Of a stretch of 64,000 bases of DNA, positions 18,002 to 27,609 are shown in pieces. Under the pieces are notes generated by a model. It had not been told where the DNA came from. It saw only the letters and a program-made list of their open reading frames with translations, and did not search any database. The translations under genes and the position numbers were made by a program. The stretch is from Frigidibacter oleivorans (lineage in GTDB: Bacteria > Pseudomonadota > Alphaproteobacteria > Rhodobacterales > Rhodobacteraceae): contig NZ_RJRZ01000004.1 of NCBI RefSeq assembly GCF_003993775.1, positions 124,001 to 188,000 of the forward strand. Reading direction: 5' to 3'. Numbering within the stretch: position 1 is the stretch's first letter; each line of letters opens with the position of its first letter.

Positions 18002-18676
18002 ATGACCGACAATGCCGCCCCCCCCGCCAGCCCGCAGACCAGACTCGCGCTCGTGACCGGCGCCTCGCGCGGGCTTGGCGCCGCGCTGGCCGAGGCGCTG
18101 GCAGGCCGCGGCTATCACGTCCTGGCGGTGGCGCGCACGACCGGCGGGCTCGAGGAACTCGACGACCGGATCCAGGCGGCGGGGGGCGCGGCGACGCTCG
18201 CGCCCATGGATGTGACCGATCCCGAGGCGATGACCCATCTGGCCACCTCGATCGCCGCCCGCTGGGGCAGCCTGCAGGTCTGGGCGCATTGCGCGGTCCA
18301 TGCCGCGCCCCTGTCGCCGGCCGGGCATGTGGACCTGAAAGACCTCGACCGGTCGATCGCCACCAACCTGCGCGCGACGGCGGTGCTGGTCTCGCTGATC
18401 GACCCGCTGCTGCGGGTGGGCGGCGGCACCGCGCTGATCCCCGACGATCCGCGCGGCGGCGAGCGGTTCTTCGGAGCCTATGGCGCCACCAAGGCCGCAC
18501 AGATGGCGCTGCTGCGCAGCTGGCAGGCCGAGGGCGAACGGATCGGCCCCCGGGTGCTGCTGCCCGAGGCGCGGCCCATGGCCACGGCGACGCGCGCGCG
18601 CTTCTTCCCCGGCGAGGATCGCGCGCCGCTGGCCGACATCCGGGACGAGGCGGCGCGGCTGGTCGCGCTGATCTGA
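18002..18676 (+). CDS. Short-chain dehydrogenase/reductase, atypical
   Basis: A 224-residue SDR-fold protein. The cofactor loop TGASRGLGAALAEAL is present and the active-site pair appears as YGATK. However, the catalytic Ser that normally lies about 13 residues before the Tyr is missing: the segment reads ALIPDDPRGGERFFGAYGAT, with no Ser. The substrate is unknown. It may be an inactive or non-classical SDR. It follows purF by about 100 bp on the same strand. Confidence 0.85.
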   Translation: MTDNAAPPASPQTRLALVTGASRGLGAALAEALAGRGYHVLAVARTTGGLEELDDRIQAAGGAATLAPMDVTDPEAMTHLATSIAARWGSLQVWAHCAVHAAPLSPAGHVDLKDLDRSIATNLRATAVLVSLIDPLLRVGGGTALIPDDPRGGERFFGAYGATKAAQMALLRSWQAEGERIGPRVLLPEARPMATATRARFFPGEDRAPLADIRDEAARLVALI

Positions 18677-18784
18677 TCGCCCGGCCCGGGGCCCGCCAGT
18701 CTTTACGCTCGGCGAACCCTCGCCTAAACAGGCGGGGGCGGCATTCGCCCCAGGACGATCGGGCGCGCAATTCCGGGGGCAGAC

Positions 18785-19597
18785 ATGCGGATTCTCATCA
18801 CCAATGACGACGGCATCAACGCCCGCGGGCTGGAGGTGCTGCACGCCATCGCGACCGAGGTGGCGGGACCGGGCGGCGAGGTCTGGACCGTGGCCCCCGC
18901 CTTCGAGCAATCCGGCGTCGCGCATTGCATCAGCTATACCCATCCGATGCTGATCGCGCGGCTGGACAAGCGCCGCTTCGCCGCCGAGGGGTCGCCCGCC
19001 GATTGCGTGCTGGCCGGGCTCTACGACGTGCTGCAGGGCGAAAAGCCCGATCTGGTGCTGTCCGGGGTGAACCGGGGCAACAATTCGGGCGAGAATGCCG
19101 TCTATTCCGGCACGCTGGGCGGCGCGATGGAGGCGGCGCTGCAGGGCCTGCCTGCCATTGCCCTGTCGCAGTTCATGGGGCCCGAGATCGCGGCGCTGGA
19201 CGACCCGTTCGAGGCGGCGCGCACCCATGGCGTGGATGTGGTGCGGCGCCTGCTGGAACACGGCTTCGGCCCGCAGGACGAGGATTACCGCATCTTCTAC
19301 AGCGTCAACTTTCCGCCCCTGCCCGCCGCCGAGGTCAAGGGCATCAAGGCCGCGGCGCAGGGCTTCCGCCGCGACACCAGCTTCGGGGTGGAGCCGCATG
19401 TCTCGCCCTCGGGCAAGCGGTTCCTGTGGATCCGGGGCGGCGACCAGCGGGCCGAAACGGCCCCGGACAGCGACGTGGCGCTGAACCTCGACGGCTGGAT
19501 CTCGGTCACGCCGATGCGCGCCGACCTGACCGCGCATGACGCGCTGCAAGGCCTTGGCCGCGCGCTCGGGTCGGGGGCGGAGCCCGCGCCGCGATGA
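18785..19597 (+). CDS. surE: 5'/3'-nucleotidase SurE
   Basis: A 270-residue metal-dependent phosphatase acting on nucleoside monophosphates. The metal site is visible in [15 protein letters not shown] (Asp8, Asp9), the Ser in [11 protein letters not shown] and the Asn in [17 protein letters not shown]. It overlaps pcm by four bases, reproducing the surE-pcm-nlpD order known from E. coli. SurE in other bacteria supports survival in stationary phase. Confidence 0.97.
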   Translation: MRILITNDDGINARGLEVLHAIATEVAGPGGEVWTVAPAFEQSGVAHCISYTHPMLIARLDKRRFAAEGSPADCVLAGLYDVLQGEKPDLVLSGVNRGNNSGENAVYSGTLGGAMEAALQGLPAIALSQFMGPEIAALDDPFEAARTHGVDVVRRLLEHGFGPQDEDYRIFYSVNFPPLPAAEVKGIKAAAQGFRRDTSFGVEPHVSPSGKRFLWIRGGDQRAETAPDSDVALNLDGWISVTPMRADLTAHDALQGLGRALGSGAEPAPR

Positions 19598-20241
19598 CCG
19601 GCGCCGAGGCGGCCGAGCGCAAGATGCGCTTCCTCTTCACCCTGCGGTCGAAGGGGGTCACCGACGCGCGGGTGCTGTCGGCGATGGAACAGGTCGATCG
19701 CGGCCGCTTCGTCCGGGGCCTGTTCGCCGACCGCGCCTATGAGGACATGCCCCTGCCCATCGCCTGCGGCCAGACGATCAGCCAGCCCTCGATCGTCGGG
19801 CTGATGACACTGGCGCTGAACGTGCAGCCCCGCGACAAGGTGCTGGAGGTGGGCACCGGGTCCGGCTATCAGGCCGCGGTCCTCAGCCATCTGGCGCGGC
19901 GGGTCTACACGGTCGACCGTCACCGCCGTCTGGTGCGCGAGGCCGAGGCGCTGTTCCGCGACCTCGACCTGTCGAACATCACCGCGATCACCGGCGACGG
20001 CAGCTTCGGCCTGCCGGAACAGGCGCCCTTCGACCGGATCATCGTCACCGCCGCCGCCGAGGATCCGCCCGGCCCGCTGCTGGCGCAGCTGCGCGAGGGC
20101 GGGATCATGGTGCTGCCCGTGGGCCAGTCCGACGCGGTGCAGAGCCTGATCAAGGTGACGCGCGGGCCGTCGGGCTATGACTACCAGGAATTGCGCCCCG
20201 TCCGCTTCGTGCCGCTGGTCGAGGGGTTGGGGCAGGACTGA
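19594..20241 (+). CDS. pcm: Protein-L-isoaspartate O-methyltransferase
   Basis: A 215-residue SAM-dependent enzyme that initiates repair of isoaspartyl residues in damaged proteins. The SAM motif [19 protein letters not shown] lies near residue 83, with [20 protein letters not shown] downstream and an N-terminal [18 protein letters not shown] segment. Its ATG overlaps the surE stop, indicating coupling. The C-terminus ends with RFVPLVEG, as in the family. Confidence 0.95.
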   Translation: MTGAEAAERKMRFLFTLRSKGVTDARVLSAMEQVDRGRFVRGLFADRAYEDMPLPIACGQTISQPSIVGLMTLALNVQPRDKVLEVGTGSGYQAAVLSHLARRVYTVDRHRRLVREAEALFRDLDLSNITAITGDGSFGLPEQAPFDRIIVTAAAEDPPGPLLAQLREGGIMVLPVGQSDAVQSLIKVTRGPSGYDYQELRPVRFVPLVEGLGQD

Positions 20242-20389
20242 CCGCGCGGGCCTCACGTCCGCGTGTGGGGCGGGCCGAACCCCCGCCCTGCCGCCCGGGG
20301 GCCGGTTGACCGGGCCGCGCGGATGAGGCAAGCCAAGGGCGGTGCGCCCGCCGCCAACCTCTGGCGCGCCAGGACGTCTGAGGAGAGCG

Positions 20390-21607
20390 ATGCCGCATCG
20401 AACCGCCCTGCCCCGCCGCATATCGTCCCGCAGCCTCGCCGGGGCCGCGCGCGCCCCGCTGCCCTGCCGCCGGGCCGGGCCGCTTCTGGCCGGGCTGTCG
20501 GCGCTGGCGCTGGCCGCCTGCACCACCAGCGGCTTCGACCCCGACCTGCGCGGCCGGATCGCGGCGGGCGGGCTCGACACCTCCGGCGCGGCGCAGACGG
20601 CGACGGCCCCCCGGCCGCAGCCGGATGCGCGGGGCGTGATCTCCTACCCGAACTATCAGGTGGTGGTGGCGCAGCGCGGCGACACCGTCGGCAGCATCGC
20701 CGCCCGCGTCGGCATTTCCGCCGATGAGCTGGCCCGCTACAACGCGGTGCCGGTGGGCGCGACGCTGGGACAGGGCGAGGTGCTGGCCCTGCCCGGCCGC
20801 GTCGCCGCCGCCCCCACGGGCGCGGGCGGGGCGATCGACATCACCACCATCGCCTCGGGCGCCATCGACCGCGCACAGGGCGGCAGCCCGGCGGCCGGCG
20901 GCACCGCCGCCCCGGTGCAGGGCGGGCCGGAACCGGTGCGCCACCGCGTCGTGCGGGGCGAGACCGCCTATACCATCGCCCGGATGTACAATGTCTCGGT
21001 CAAGTCGCTGGCCGACTGGAACGGCCTGTCGGGCGACCTCGCGGTGCGCGAGGGGCAGTATCTGCTGATCCCGGTGGCGATGGCCGGCGCCGCCCAGCCC
21101 GTCAGCGCCACCGCGATCACCACCCAGCCCGGGACCGGCTCACCGACACCGGCGCCGCCCTCCGCCTCGCAGCCGCTGCCCGCCGAGACGACGACGGCCG
21201 CCGCCGCGGCCACGCCGAAGCCGCCCGCCGCGAACATGGGCGCGCAGACCACGACGGCGGCGCAGTTCGCGATGCCGGTGTCGGGGTCGATCATCCGACC
21301 CTATGCCAAGGGCAAGAACGACGGGATCGACATCTCGGCCAGCGCCGGCGCGGCGGTGAAGGCCGCCGAGGCGGGCACCGTCGCCGCCATCACCAAGGAT
21401 ACCGACCAGGTGCCGATCCTGGTGATCCGCCACGCCAACAACCTGCTGACGGTCTATGCCAATATCGACGGCATCACCGTGCAGAAGGGCGCCAGCGTCA
21501 GCCGCGGCCAGACCATCGCAGCGGTGCGGGCGGGCAGCCCGGCCTTCCTGCATTTCGAGGTGCGGAACGGCTACGATTCCGTCGATCCGATGCGCTATCT
21601 GCAGTGA
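20390..21607 (+). CDS. nlpD: NlpD-like lipoprotein, degenerate LytM amidase activator
   Basis: A 405-residue predicted outer-membrane lipoprotein with lipobox LAAC (Cys44). LysM domains lie near residues 86-130 and 185-232, then a Pro/Thr/Ala linker and a C-terminal M23/LytM fold (about 290-400). The zinc-site HxGxD motif reads NDGID and the HxH motif reads FLHF, so two catalytic His are lost, exactly as in E. coli NlpD. It is therefore probably a non-hydrolytic activator of cell-wall amidases during division. The start at 20390 has GAGGAG upstream. It is the third gene of surE-pcm-nlpD. Confidence 0.9.
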   Translation: MPHRTALPRRISSRSLAGAARAPLPCRRAGPLLAGLSALALAACTTSGFDPDLRGRIAAGGLDTSGAAQTATAPRPQPDARGVISYPNYQVVVAQRGDTVGSIAARVGISADELARYNAVPVGATLGQGEVLALPGRVAAAPTGAGGAIDITTIASGAIDRAQGGSPAAGGTAAPVQGGPEPVRHRVVRGETAYTIARMYNVSVKSLADWNGLSGDLAVREGQYLLIPVAMAGAAQPVSATAITTQPGTGSPTPAPPSASQPLPAETTTAAAAATPKPPAANMGAQTTTAAQFAMPVSGSIIRPYAKGKNDGIDISASAGAAVKAAEAGTVAAITKDTDQVPILVIRHANNLLTVYANIDGITVQKGASVSRGQTIAAVRAGSPAFLHFEVRNGYDSVDPMRYLQ

Positions 21608-21610
21608 CGG

Positions 21611-21676
21611 CAGCGGGGGGCTTCGCGCCCCCGCACCCCAAGACAGCAGCGGGGGGCTTCGCGCCCCCCGCACCCC
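21611..21676. repeat. Tandem hairpin repeat between nlpD and the DUF815 gene
   Basis: Two near-identical 29-30 bp copies of CAGCGGGGGGCTTCGCGCCC plus CCGCACCCC start at 21611 and 21647. Each can fold into a 6-7 bp G/C stem around a TTCGC loop. The pair lies between two convergent genes and could terminate transcription from both sides. Confidence 0.7.
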
Positions 21677-21704
21677 CCGCGGGATATTTGGATCAGCTGC
21701 AGGG
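21677..21704 (+). repeat. Dispersed repeat CCGCGGGATATTT, copy 2
   Basis: GCGGGATATTT followed by GGATCAGCTGCAGGG, a variant tail also found in copies near 58721 and, in reverse, near 62401. It follows the tandem hairpins after nlpD. Confidence 0.75.
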
Positions 21705-21727
21705 AGGCGCGCGTCAGGTCGGGCGTG

Positions 21728-22570
21728 TCAGATCCGCAGGCCGCGCCGCCCCGCGAGGTCGATGAAGAACTGCCAGGCCACCCGGCCCGAACGGGCACCG
21801 CGCGTCGCCTGCCACTCGATCGCCTCGGCGCGCAGCACGTCTTCCTCGACCGTCAGCCCGTAGGCCGCGCAATAGCCGTGGATCATCGCGAGGTAATGGT
21901 CCTGGTCGCAGGGGTGGAAGCCCAGCCACAGGCCGAAGCGGTCCGACAGCGACACCTTTTCCTCGACCGCCTCCGACGGGCTGATCGCGGTCGAGCGTTC
22001 GTTCTCGATCATGTCGCGGGGCATCAGGTGGCGGCGATTCGAGGTTGCGTAGAGGATCACATTGGCCGGCCGGCCCTCGATCCCGCCGTCGAGCACCGCC
22101 TTCAGCGACTTGTAGTGCGCGTCGTCATGGCTGAAGGACAGGTCGTCGCAGAACAGCACCACCCGGTGATCCGGGTTGTCGCGCAGATGGCCGAGCAGCC
22201 GCCCGACCGTGGGCAGATCGTCGCGCGCCAGTTCCACCAGCTTCAGCGCCAGCCCCTCGGCCAGCACCGCGCCATGCACCGCCTTGACCAGCGAGGATTT
22301 GCCCATGCCCCGCGCGCCCCAGAGCAGCGCGTTGTTCGCGGGCAGGCCCCGGGCGAACTGCAGCGTGTTCTGCAACAGGATGTCGCGCACCCGGTCGATG
22401 CCGACCAGCAGCGACAGCGCTACCCCCGCCACCTGCGGCACCGGGGCCAGCCGCCCCTCGCCCCCGTGCCACAGGAAGGCATCGGCGGCGGCGAGGTCCG
22501 GCGCGGGCGGCGGCGGCGGGGCCAGCCGCTCCAGCGCGGCGGCGATCCGGTTCAGCGGGTCCGCGGTCAT
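21728..22570 (-). CDS. DUF815 AAA-type ATPase
   Basis: A 280-residue P-loop ATPase of the DUF815 family. Walker A is [13 protein letters not shown] at about residues 83-95 and Walker B is [13 protein letters not shown] sensor-like segment [16 protein letters not shown] follows. The cellular role of the family is not established. Its ATG overlaps the tatC stop by four bases, so it is translated with the Tat genes. The gene converges on nlpD. Confidence 0.9.
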   Translation of the reverse strand: MTADPLNRIAAALERLAPPPPPAPDLAAADAFLWHGGEGRLAPVPQVAGVALSLLVGIDRVRDILLQNTLQFARGLPANNALLWGARGMGKSSLVKAVHGAVLAEGLALKLVELARDDLPTVGRLLGHLRDNPDHRVVLFCDDLSFSHDDAHYKSLKAVLDGGIEGRPANVILYATSNRRHLMPRDMIENERSTAISPSEAVEEKVSLSDRFGLWLGFHPCDQDHYLAMIHGYCAAYGLTVEEDVLRAEAIEWQATRGARSGRVAWQFFIDLAGRRGLRI

Positions 22571-23406
22571 TCGCCTGCGGCCTCGCGCGCGGCCTCTTCG
22601 GCGTCGCGGCGCCGCTCGATGCGCCGGATCAGGTGGATCGACACCTCGTAAAGCGGGTAGACCGCGCAGAACATGATGACCTGGCTCATCATGTCGGGCG
22701 GCGTCGCCACCGCCGCCAGCGCGAGGATCGCCACCACCGCATAGCGCCGGACCGAGGCGAGCCCCTCGGCGCTGATCAGGCCCGCCTTGCCCATCAGGGT
22801 CAGCAGCACCGGCAGCTGGAAGCACAGGCCGAAGGCCAGCACGAATTTCATCGTCAGGCCCAGATATTCCTGCATCGAGCCCTGGAACAGGATGCCCGCC
22901 GGCGCGGTCGAGGTCAGGGCCGCGTCCACATCCGCCGCGGCCTCGGGGGCGGCCACCTGCTGGAACCCCAGGAAGAAGTCGAAGGCGATCGGCAGCACGA
23001 CGTAATAGGCGAAGGCCGCGCCGAGGAAGAACATCGCGGGCGAGGCGACGAGGAAGGGCAGGAAGGCGCTTTTCTCGGACCGGTAGAGGCCGGGCGCCAC
23101 GAAACGCCACATCTGGTAGGCGATGATCGGGAAGGCCAGCACCAGCCCGCCGAACATCGAGATGCTCATGGCGACGAAGAAGCCTTCCTGCAGCTTGATC
23201 AGCACCAGCCCGCAGGCCTGCCCCTTCGCCTCCAGCGCGCGGCACAGCGGATGGGTCAGGAAGTTGAAGATCGGGTTCCAGAAGGTGAAGGAGGCGATCA
23301 TCGCCACCAGGAAGGCGGCGAGCGACCACATGATCCGGCTGCGCAGTTCCGCCAGATGCTCGATCAGCGGCGCGGCGGAATCGTCGATCTCGTCTTGCGT
23401 GCTCAT
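22567..23406 (-). CDS. tatC: Twin-arginine translocase subunit TatC
   Basis: A 279-residue inner-membrane protein with six spans that recognises twin-arginine signal peptides and exports folded proteins. The family features [12 protein letters not shown] near the N-terminus, [17 protein letters not shown] and the late [17 protein letters not shown] are visible. It overlaps both tatB upstream and the DUF815 gene downstream by four bases. Confidence 0.97.
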   Translation of the reverse strand: MSTQDEIDDSAAPLIEHLAELRSRIMWSLAAFLVAMIASFTFWNPIFNFLTHPLCRALEAKGQACGLVLIKLQEGFFVAMSISMFGGLVLAFPIIAYQMWRFVAPGLYRSEKSAFLPFLVASPAMFFLGAAFAYYVVLPIAFDFFLGFQQVAAPEAAADVDAALTSTAPAGILFQGSMQEYLGLTMKFVLAFGLCFQLPVLLTLMGKAGLISAEGLASVRRYAVVAILALAAVATPPDMMSQVIMFCAVYPLYEVSIHLIRRIERRRDAEEAAREAAGE

Positions 23407-24197
23407 GCGTCAGGATCCGGGACGGCGGTTCGGGGATCGGCGGGTTGTGGCGCGGCGGGATCGGGTGCTGTCGCCTTGCGGGCCTTGCGGGGCTTGTCTG
23501 CCTTGGCGGCGGGCTTGGCTGCGGGCTTCTCGGCCTTCGGTTCCTTCGCCTTCGCGGGCTTCTTCTTGGCTGCGGGCTTGGCTGCGGGCGTCGCGGCCGG
23601 ATCGGGCGCGGGCGCGGCCGGGTCGCGGACGGCGGCCTTGGCGCGGGTCTTGGGGATGCGCCGGACCGGGGTCTCCGCGACGGCCCCTGTGGCAGTCTCT
23701 TCCGACTTCGGCCGTCCGACGGCCGCCTTGCGCCCGGCCACCTCGGCGGCCCGCGCCTCGGCCAGCGCCTGCGTGGCCGGGCCGCGGACGGTCTCGCGCG
23801 CAGGGTCGGCGATGGTCGGCTCGACGATCGCGGGTGCGCCCGGCAGCGGTTCCGCCGCAGCGGCGGCACCGGTCGCCGCCGCCGGGCTTGCAGCCGAATT
23901 CGGCACCTGCCCCGGCAGCTTCGGTTCCCACTTGTCGAAGCGGTCGGCGGCGCGTTCCAGCGCGTCGAGGCCCAGCGACTTCTTCGAGGTCACGGACTTC
24001 AGGTCGCGCGACACCTCGTCCATCCCCGACTCGCGCGCGGCATCCTCCATGGCGCGGGAGAATTCGCGCGCCATGCCCCGGGCCTTGGCCGTCATCCGCC
24101 CGAGGGTGCGGAACATCCCCGGCAGGTCCTTGGGCCCGACGACGATCAGCGCGACGACGCCGATGACCAGAAGCTCGCTCCAGCCGATATCTAACAT
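23403..24197 (-). CDS. tatB: Twin-arginine translocase subunit TatB, long C-terminal tail
   Basis: A 264-residue TatB that forms the substrate receptor with TatC. The N-terminal span and amphipathic helix [20 protein letters not shown] and [15 protein letters not shown] are diagnostic. Residues from about 95 onward form a low-complexity Ala/Pro/Lys-rich tail, making the protein clearly longer than the usual 150-180 residues. It overlaps tatC by four bases and lies 62 nt after tatA. Confidence 0.95.
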   Translation of the reverse strand: MLDIGWSELLVIGVVALIVVGPKDLPGMFRTLGRMTAKARGMAREFSRAMEDAARESGMDEVSRDLKSVTSKKSLGLDALERAADRFDKWEPKLPGQVPNSAASPAAATGAAAAAEPLPGAPAIVEPTIADPARETVRGPATQALAEARAAEVAGRKAAVGRPKSEETATGAVAETPVRRIPKTRAKAAVRDPAAPAPDPAATPAAKPAAKKKPAKAKEPKAEKPAAKPAAKADKPRKARKATAPDPAAPQPADPRTAVPDPDA

Positions 24198-24259
24198 GGG
24201 TCAGTGCTTTCCCGCAGGGCCGCGCCGCGAGGGCAGGGCCGGATCGGCGGCCGCGTCGT

Positions 24260-24484
24260 TCAGGCGCGGTCCTTGTCGGCTTGCGGGGTCACGTCGCGGA
24301 CCGGGCGCTGATCGGCGGCGCGGTCGGCCTCGATCTCGTCCTTGCCGTCGTTGACGCCCTTCTTGAAGGCGGTGATGCCCTTGCCGACCTCGCCCATCAG
24401 CGACGACACCTTGCCCCGCCCGAAGAGCACCAGCACGATCACCGCGATCAGCAGCAGGCCGGGAAGTCCGATATTGTTGAGCAT
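24260..24484 (-). CDS. tatA: Twin-arginine translocase subunit TatA
   Basis: A 74-residue pore-forming subunit of the Tat system with one N-terminal span ([20 protein letters not shown]) and the amphipathic helix [14 protein letters not shown], followed by an acidic tail. The start at 24484 gives the standard TatA N-terminus. It is the first gene of tatABC and is divergent from the YafY-type regulator at 24662. Confidence 0.96.
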   Translation of the reverse strand: MLNNIGLPGLLLIAVIVLVLFGRGKVSSLMGEVGKGITAFKKGVNDGKDEIEADRAADQRPVRDVTPQADKDRA

Positions 24485-24609
24485 GATCCAAATCCCCTGG
24501 CTGACCGCCCCTCTACCGATGTCCCCGGGGGCGGTGCGACATGTCCTGATCCATCTAGGCGCAAAGGCCCCTGCCCGAAAAGGCCGATGCCCCCTCGCGC
24601 TGCGGCTCA

Positions 24610-24629
24610 ACTGACAGTAATTTGTCAGT
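24610..24629. promoter_or_regulatory. Operator-like palindrome upstream of the YafY-type regulator
   Basis: ACTGACA-GTAATT-TGTCAGT is a perfect 7-bp inverted repeat with a 6-nt spacer, ending 33 bp before the regulator ATG at 24662. The AT-rich centre and position suggest autoregulation. It could also influence the divergent tatA, whose start is 126 bp away. Confidence 0.65.
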
Positions 24630-24661
24630 ATGTCCCCGCCCCGCACCCCTGGCCCGCACCG

Positions 24662-25015
24662 ATGAAACGCGATGACCGGCTTTACGATCTGGTGCGGCTG
24701 ATGCGCGACGGGCGGCTGCACACCGCCGCCGAACTGGCCGCCAGGCTGGGCGTGTCGCCGCGGACGATCTGGCGCGACATGGCGATGCTGGCCGCGACGG
24801 GCATGCCGGTCGAGGGCGAGCGCGGCCTTGGCTACATCCTGCGCGCGCCGCTGGTTCTGCCGCCGACGCTGATGACGCCGGACGAGCTGCGCGCCCTGTC
24901 CGAGGGCCTGCGGCGGGTGGCGGCGGACGAGGCCGACCCGCTGGCCCGCCCGGCCCGCAGCCTGCTGGCGAAGGTGGCGACGCTGCTGCCGCAGGCCGAG
25001 ATCGGCGAGGGCTGA
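24662..25015 (+). CDS. Small YafY/DeoR-type HTH regulator
   Basis: A 117-residue transcriptional regulator. The winged HTH is visible at about residues 7-60: [20 protein letters not shown] then [19 protein letters not shown], the pattern of the HTH_11 domain of YafY/DeoR-like proteins. The WYL ligand domain of full-length YafY proteins is absent; only a short Leu/Ala-rich helical C-terminus remains, which may dimerise. A perfect palindrome lies just upstream. The target is unknown; the manganese catalase gene 173 bp downstream is a candidate. Confidence 0.85.
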   Translation: MKRDDRLYDLVRLMRDGRLHTAAELAARLGVSPRTIWRDMAMLAATGMPVEGERGLGYILRAPLVLPPTLMTPDELRALSEGLRRVAADEADPLARPARSLLAKVATLLPQAEIGEG

Positions 25016-25188
25016 GGCCGCCCGCTTCCCCTGCGGCAGCCCGGCGCGGTGCATCAATCGGGGAACGTTTCGCTGAGGCCCCTGTTCGATGGACGGTCCC
25101 GGGGCCGCGCCGGAAGCCGCGCCCTGCCCCGCCGGACCGGATGCAGACAAGCGCCACCCCCGAAACGCTTTCACGCGAGGACGATCCC

Positions 25189-26016
25189 ATGTTCCACCAT
25201 TCCAGCCGGCTGCAATACGAGGTCAGGGTCGACAGGCCCGACCCGCAGTTCGCCAAATTCCTGCAGCAGGCCATCGGCGGGGTCGAGGGCGAGATCCGCG
25301 TCGCCATGCAGTACTTCTTTCAGGCGATGGGCTGCCGCGGCGACCCGAAATACCGCGACATGCTGATGATGACCGCGACCGAGGAGCTGTCGCATATCGA
25401 GTTCCTGGGCCATGCCGTGGCGCTGAACCTCGAGGGCGCACCGGTCGAGGTGCAGGACGAGGCGACGAAGGACCCGGTCGTGCATGCGATCATGGGCGGG
25501 ATGAACCCCCGGCATATCCTGTCCTCGGGCCTGTCGGCGATGCCGGTCAACGCCAACGGCGTGCCCTTCGACATGAGCCATGTCTATGCCACCGGCAACA
25601 TCGCCGCCGACATGATGGCCAATGCCATGGCCGAGGGCAGCGGCCGGGTGCTGGCCAGCCGGCTCTACAACATGACCGACGACAGCGGGATGCGCGACAT
25701 GCTGTCCTTCCTGATCGCCCGCGACACGATGCATCAGCAGCAGTGGCTGGCGGTGATCGAGGAACTGGGCGGGATGGAGGCGAACCTGCCCGTCCCCAAC
25801 TCCACCCCGCCGGAACACGAGGCGGTGGAGCATTCCTACTACTTCCTCAACACCTCGCTGGACGAACCGACGCCGCAGGGCCGCTGGACCTCGGGTCCCT
25901 CGCTCGACGGGCGGGCGGAATTCTCGGTGGTGGAAAAGCCGCAACCGCTGGGCCAGAAGCCGGACCTCGGCCTCGCCAGGCCGAAATCGGGCGCGCAGCT
26001 GAAGCAGATGGGCTGA
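25189..26016 (+). CDS. Manganese catalase
   Basis: A 275-residue non-haem catalase that breaks down hydrogen peroxide with a dimanganese centre in a ferritin-like fold. The ligands are in [18 protein letters not shown] (Glu), [14 protein letters not shown] (ExxH), [12 protein letters not shown] (Glu) and [11 protein letters not shown] (His). The N-terminus [20 protein letters not shown] matches the family, supporting the start at 25189 over the ATG at 25141. It is probably cytosolic, as no signal peptide is seen. A strong terminator follows. Confidence 0.95.
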   Translation: MFHHSSRLQYEVRVDRPDPQFAKFLQQAIGGVEGEIRVAMQYFFQAMGCRGDPKYRDMLMMTATEELSHIEFLGHAVALNLEGAPVEVQDEATKDPVVHAIMGGMNPRHILSSGLSAMPVNANGVPFDMSHVYATGNIAADMMANAMAEGSGRVLASRLYNMTDDSGMRDMLSFLIARDTMHQQQWLAVIEELGGMEANLPVPNSTPPEHEAVEHSYYFLNTSLDEPTPQGRWTSGPSLDGRAEFSVVEKPQPLGQKPDLGLARPKSGAQLKQMG

Positions 26017-26040
26017 CCGGACGCGGCCCCCGAAAAACGC

Positions 26041-26080
26041 GGGGGGCGGCGCCGGACGGGCCGCCCCCCTCTGTTTCTGT
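26041..26080 (+). terminator. Terminator after manganese catalase
   Basis: GGGGGGCGGC and GCCGCCCCCC form a perfect 10-bp stem with a 9-nt loop, followed by TCTGTTTCTGT. It lies 25 bp after the catalase stop and before the convergent tctA end. Confidence 0.8.
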
Positions 26081-26099
26081 CCCGTCCCCTCGTGCGAGG

Positions 26100-27602
26100 T
26101 CAGTCCTCGACGAAGACCTCTTCGCGCTTCGCCCGGACCGAGGGCAGCAGCACCACGATCAGCACCACCACCGTCAGCGCCAGCAGCGTCGCGCTGATCG
26201 GCCGGGTGACGAAGACCATCGGATCGCCGCGGCCCAGGATCATCGCCCGGCGCAGGTTCTCCTCCAGCAGCGGCCCCAGCACGAAGCCCAGCAACAGCGG
26301 CGCGGGCTCGCAGCGCAGCTTGATCAGCACATAGCCGAGCAACCCGAACATCGCGACGGAGTAGAGGTCGAAGACGTTGGAATTGACGCTGTAGACCCCG
26401 ATCGAGCAGAAGGCGAGGATGATCGGGAACAGCACGAAATAGGGCACCTTCAGCAGCCGCACCCACAACCCGATCAGCGGCAGGTTGAGGATCACCAGCA
26501 TCAGGTTGCCGATCCACATGCTGGCGATCACCCCCCAGAACAGCGCGGGCTGTTCGCTGGCGACATTGGGACCGGGCACGATGCCCTGGATGATCATCGC
26601 GCCCACCATCAGCGCCATCACGGGGTTCGCCGGAATCCCCAGCGTCAGCAGCGGGATGAACGAGGTCTGCGCCCCGGCATTGTTGGCCGATTCCGGCCCC
26701 GCCACGCCCGCCACCGCGCCCTTGCCGAAGGTGTGCGGTTCCTTGGACAGCCGCTTTTCCACCGTATAGGCGGCAAAGCTCGCGAGGATCGCGCCGCCCC
26801 CCGGCAGCACCCCCAAGGCCGAGCCCAACACCGTGCCGCGCATCATCGGCGCCAGCATCTTGCGCAGGTCCTCGCGGCTGGGGAACAGGCTGCCCACCTG
26901 GCTGGTGATGACCTTGCGGCTGCGCTCGTCCTCGAGGTTGCGCAGGATCTCGGCGATGCCGAAGACCCCGACCGCCAGCGCCACGAAGTTCAGCCCGTCG
27001 GCGAAGTTGGTGATGCCGAAGTTGAAGCGCGGCGTGCCGGTATAGATGTCGGTGCCCACCAGCCCCAGCAGCAGGCCCAGCACCACCATCGCCAGCGCCT
27101 TGGGCACCGACCCGTGTGCCAGCGCGATCGCCGAGACCAGCCCCAGCAGCATCAGGCTGAAATACTCCGCCGCGCCGAATTTCAGCGCGATGATCGTCAG
27201 CGGCGGCGCGAAGATTGCCACCAGCAGCGTCGCGAAGGTGCCGGCGAAGAACGAGCCGAGCGCGGCGATGGCCAGCGCCGTGCCGGCCTTGCCGTTCCGC
27301 GCCATCTGGTAGCCGTCGATCGCCGTCACCGCCGACGAGCTTTCGCCCGGCAGGTTGATCAGGATCGCCGTGGTCGATCCGCCGTACTGCGCGCCGTAAT
27401 AGATGCCGGCCAGCATGATCAGCGAACTGACCGGTTCCAGCTGGAAGGTGATGGGCAGCAGCATGGCGATGGTCGCGGTCACGCCGATGCCGGGCAGCAC
27501 CCCCACCAGCGTGCCCAGAAGCGCGCCGATCAGGCAGAAGAACAGGTTGGCGGGCGTGGCTGCGGTCGAAAAGCCAAGGGCGAGATTTGAAAACAGGTCC
27601 AT
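26100..27602 (-). CDS. tctA: Tripartite tricarboxylate transporter large permease TctA
   Basis: A 500-residue inner-membrane protein with about 11-12 spans, the large subunit of a binding-protein-dependent secondary transporter for tri- or dicarboxylates. Family motifs are GVLPGIGVTATIAMLLPITF, YGGSTTAILINLPGESSS and a mirrored GVLPGGGAILASFAAY. The start at 27602 is preceded by GAGG. It is the third gene of tctCBA, 7 nt after tctB. Confidence 0.95.
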   Translation of the reverse strand: MDLFSNLALGFSTAATPANLFFCLIGALLGTLVGVLPGIGVTATIAMLLPITFQLEPVSSLIMLAGIYYGAQYGGSTTAILINLPGESSSAVTAIDGYQMARNGKAGTALAIAALGSFFAGTFATLLVAIFAPPLTIIALKFGAAEYFSLMLLGLVSAIALAHGSVPKALAMVVLGLLLGLVGTDIYTGTPRFNFGITNFADGLNFVALAVGVFGIAEILRNLEDERSRKVITSQVGSLFPSREDLRKMLAPMMRGTVLGSALGVLPGGGAILASFAAYTVEKRLSKEPHTFGKGAVAGVAGPESANNAGAQTSFIPLLTLGIPANPVMALMVGAMIIQGIVPGPNVASEQPALFWGVIASMWIGNLMLVILNLPLIGLWVRLLKVPYFVLFPIILAFCSIGVYSVNSNVFDLYSVAMFGLLGYVLIKLRCEPAPLLLGFVLGPLLEENLRRAMILGRGDPMVFVTRPISATLLALTVVVLIVVLLPSVRAKREEVFVED

Positions 27603-27609
27603 GCCGGCC

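Noticed and set aside
24260-25174. A long minus-strand frame extending upstream of tatA
   Set aside because: Only the last 74 codons (from 24484) are TatA; the upstream part is antisense to the regulator gene and has no family features.
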